Of a stretch of DNA of 32,295 nucleotides, positions 31,737 to 32,295 are shown piece by piece. Position 1 is the stretch's first letter; each line of letters begins with the position of its first letter. A model generated the notes under the pieces. It was not told where the DNA came from and searched no databases. It saw nothing but the letters and a program-made list of their open reading frames with translations. The translations under genes and the position numbers were made by a program. This DNA is from Devosia sp. (GTDB lineage Bacteria > Pseudomonadota > Alphaproteobacteria > Rhizobiales > Devosiaceae): the NCBI RefSeq assembly GCF_028290645.1, contig NZ_JAQGJL010000069.1, positions 1 through 32,295 of the forward strand, given 5' to 3'.

Positions 31737-32295
31737 ATGAGCAAGGAACTCCTGCGCTACCTCGCGACGCGGTTCGGCCAGCTGCTGCTGATCGTCTTCG
31801 TGGCGGTGAGCGTCAACTTCATCATCCCGCGGCTCCTGCCCGGCGATCCGGTGCAGACGGCGCTGGCGCGGCTGCAGACCAGCGGCGGCGCGCAGAATGT
31901 CGATATCCAGGCGGTGTCGGCCGCCTATCGGGCCCGCTACGGCCTCGATGCGCCGATCTGGCAGCAATACATCAACTACTGGCGCGACCTGCTGACGCTC
32001 GATCTCGGCGTATCGTTCGCCAACTTCCCCGAGAAAGTGTCGACCATGATCGGCAACGCGCTGCCCTGGTCGGTGGCGCTGCTGACGGTCGCGACGCTGA
32101 TTGCCTTCCTGGTGGGCTCGATCCTCGGGGCGCGGCTCGCCTGGCCGAGGGCCGGACGCGGGATCCGGTCGCTCGTGCCGATGCTGATGATCCTCACCTC
32201 GATCCCGTTCTACCTGCTCGCCATCATCCTCATCTATTTCTTCGCCGTGGTGCTGAAATGGTTGCCGCCCGCGGGCGGCGTCGACACCACGCGCA
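31737..32295 (+). CDS. DppB-type ABC transporter permease (3' truncated)
   Basis: The window holds the first 186 residues: LLRYLATRFGQLLLIVFVAV (TM1), the DppB-like FIIPRLLPGDPVQTAL, an extracytoplasmic loop (AYRARYGLDAPIWQQYINYW, LTLDLGVSF), and further membrane segments. The EAA coupling motif lies beyond the window. The family partners family-5 binding proteins, so it belongs with the gene at 29727-31508. No strong ribosome site precedes the ATG, and a 228-base gap with hairpins and a REP-like element separates the two genes. A second permease and ATPases should follow downstream. Confidence 0.9.
   Translation, partial: MSKELLRYLATRFGQLLLIVFVAVSVNFIIPRLLPGDPVQTALARLQTSGGAQNVDIQAVSAAYRARYGLDAPIWQQYINYWRDLLTLDLGVSFANFPEKVSTMIGNALPWSVALLTVATLIAFLVGSILGARLAWPRAGRGIRSLVPMLMILTSIPFYLLAIILIYFFAVVLKWLPPAGGVDTTR

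Noticed and set aside
1-32295. CRISPR array, tRNA, rRNA, integrase, transposase or prophage genes
   Set aside because: No regularly spaced direct repeats, no cloverleaf-like sequence noticed and no such protein motif in any frame examined.

Overview
The window is high-G+C DNA from an alphaproteobacterium, most likely of the Hyphomicrobiales (Rhizobiales). The support is an HWE-family histidine kinase behind a promoter that matches the alphaproteobacterial general-stress sigma factor EcfG (GGAAC-N16-CGTT), a DUF3606 protein, frequent GTG/TTG starts after strong GGAGG sites, and a REP-like interspersed repeat. A Devosia-like origin is possible, but I cannot test it here. I saw no tRNA, rRNA, CRISPR array, transposase or phage gene.

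Layout. (1) Bases 1-9896 are a carbohydrate-utilisation region: the 3' end of a GH43 arabinanase-like gene, a membrane protein, a LacI repressor divergent from a cytoplasmic GH2 glycosidase, then a complete CUT1-type sugar ABC importer (ATPase, binding protein, two permeases). (2) Bases 10084-15930, minus strand, hold four translationally coupled genes (two large glycosyltransferases, a small GT2-like protein, an FkbM methyltransferase) followed by a 65-aa secreted peptide. This looks like a glycan assembly or modification cassette and is the least familiar part of the window. (3) Bases 16360-19762, minus strand, encode an amidase, a UxuA-family mannonate dehydratase and 5-dehydro-4-deoxyglucarate dehydratase, pointing to uronate/aldarate breakdown. 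(4) Bases 19907-26091 are stress and housekeeping: HWE kinase plus single-domain response regulator, an MFS exporter, ribosomal protein bS21 with a clear terminator, a small secreted Cys-repeat protein, an 81-aa conserved-looking protein, a DUF3606 protein and an exported SH3-domain protein. (5) Bases 26441-32295, plus strand, form an operon with IclR regulator, L-rhamnose mutarotase, lactonase-type amidohydrolase, L-rhamnonate dehydratase, a family-5 solute-binding protein and the start of a DppB-type permease.

How they fit together. GH43 (arabinan), GH2 (galactoside or glucuronide), uronate enzymes and the non-phosphorylated L-rhamnose route are the activities expected for pectin side chains and rhamnogalacturonan. 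GH2 has no signal peptide, so oligosaccharides are probably imported whole and cut inside the cell. Each catabolic block has its own regulator with visible palindromic sites: GCTAA/TTAGC repeats beside LacI, TGGAA/TTCCA repeats beside IclR, and TGACAATATTGTCA over the -35 of the ABC operon. Both binding-protein genes are followed by strong GC hairpins before the permease gene, as expected where the binding protein is made in excess.
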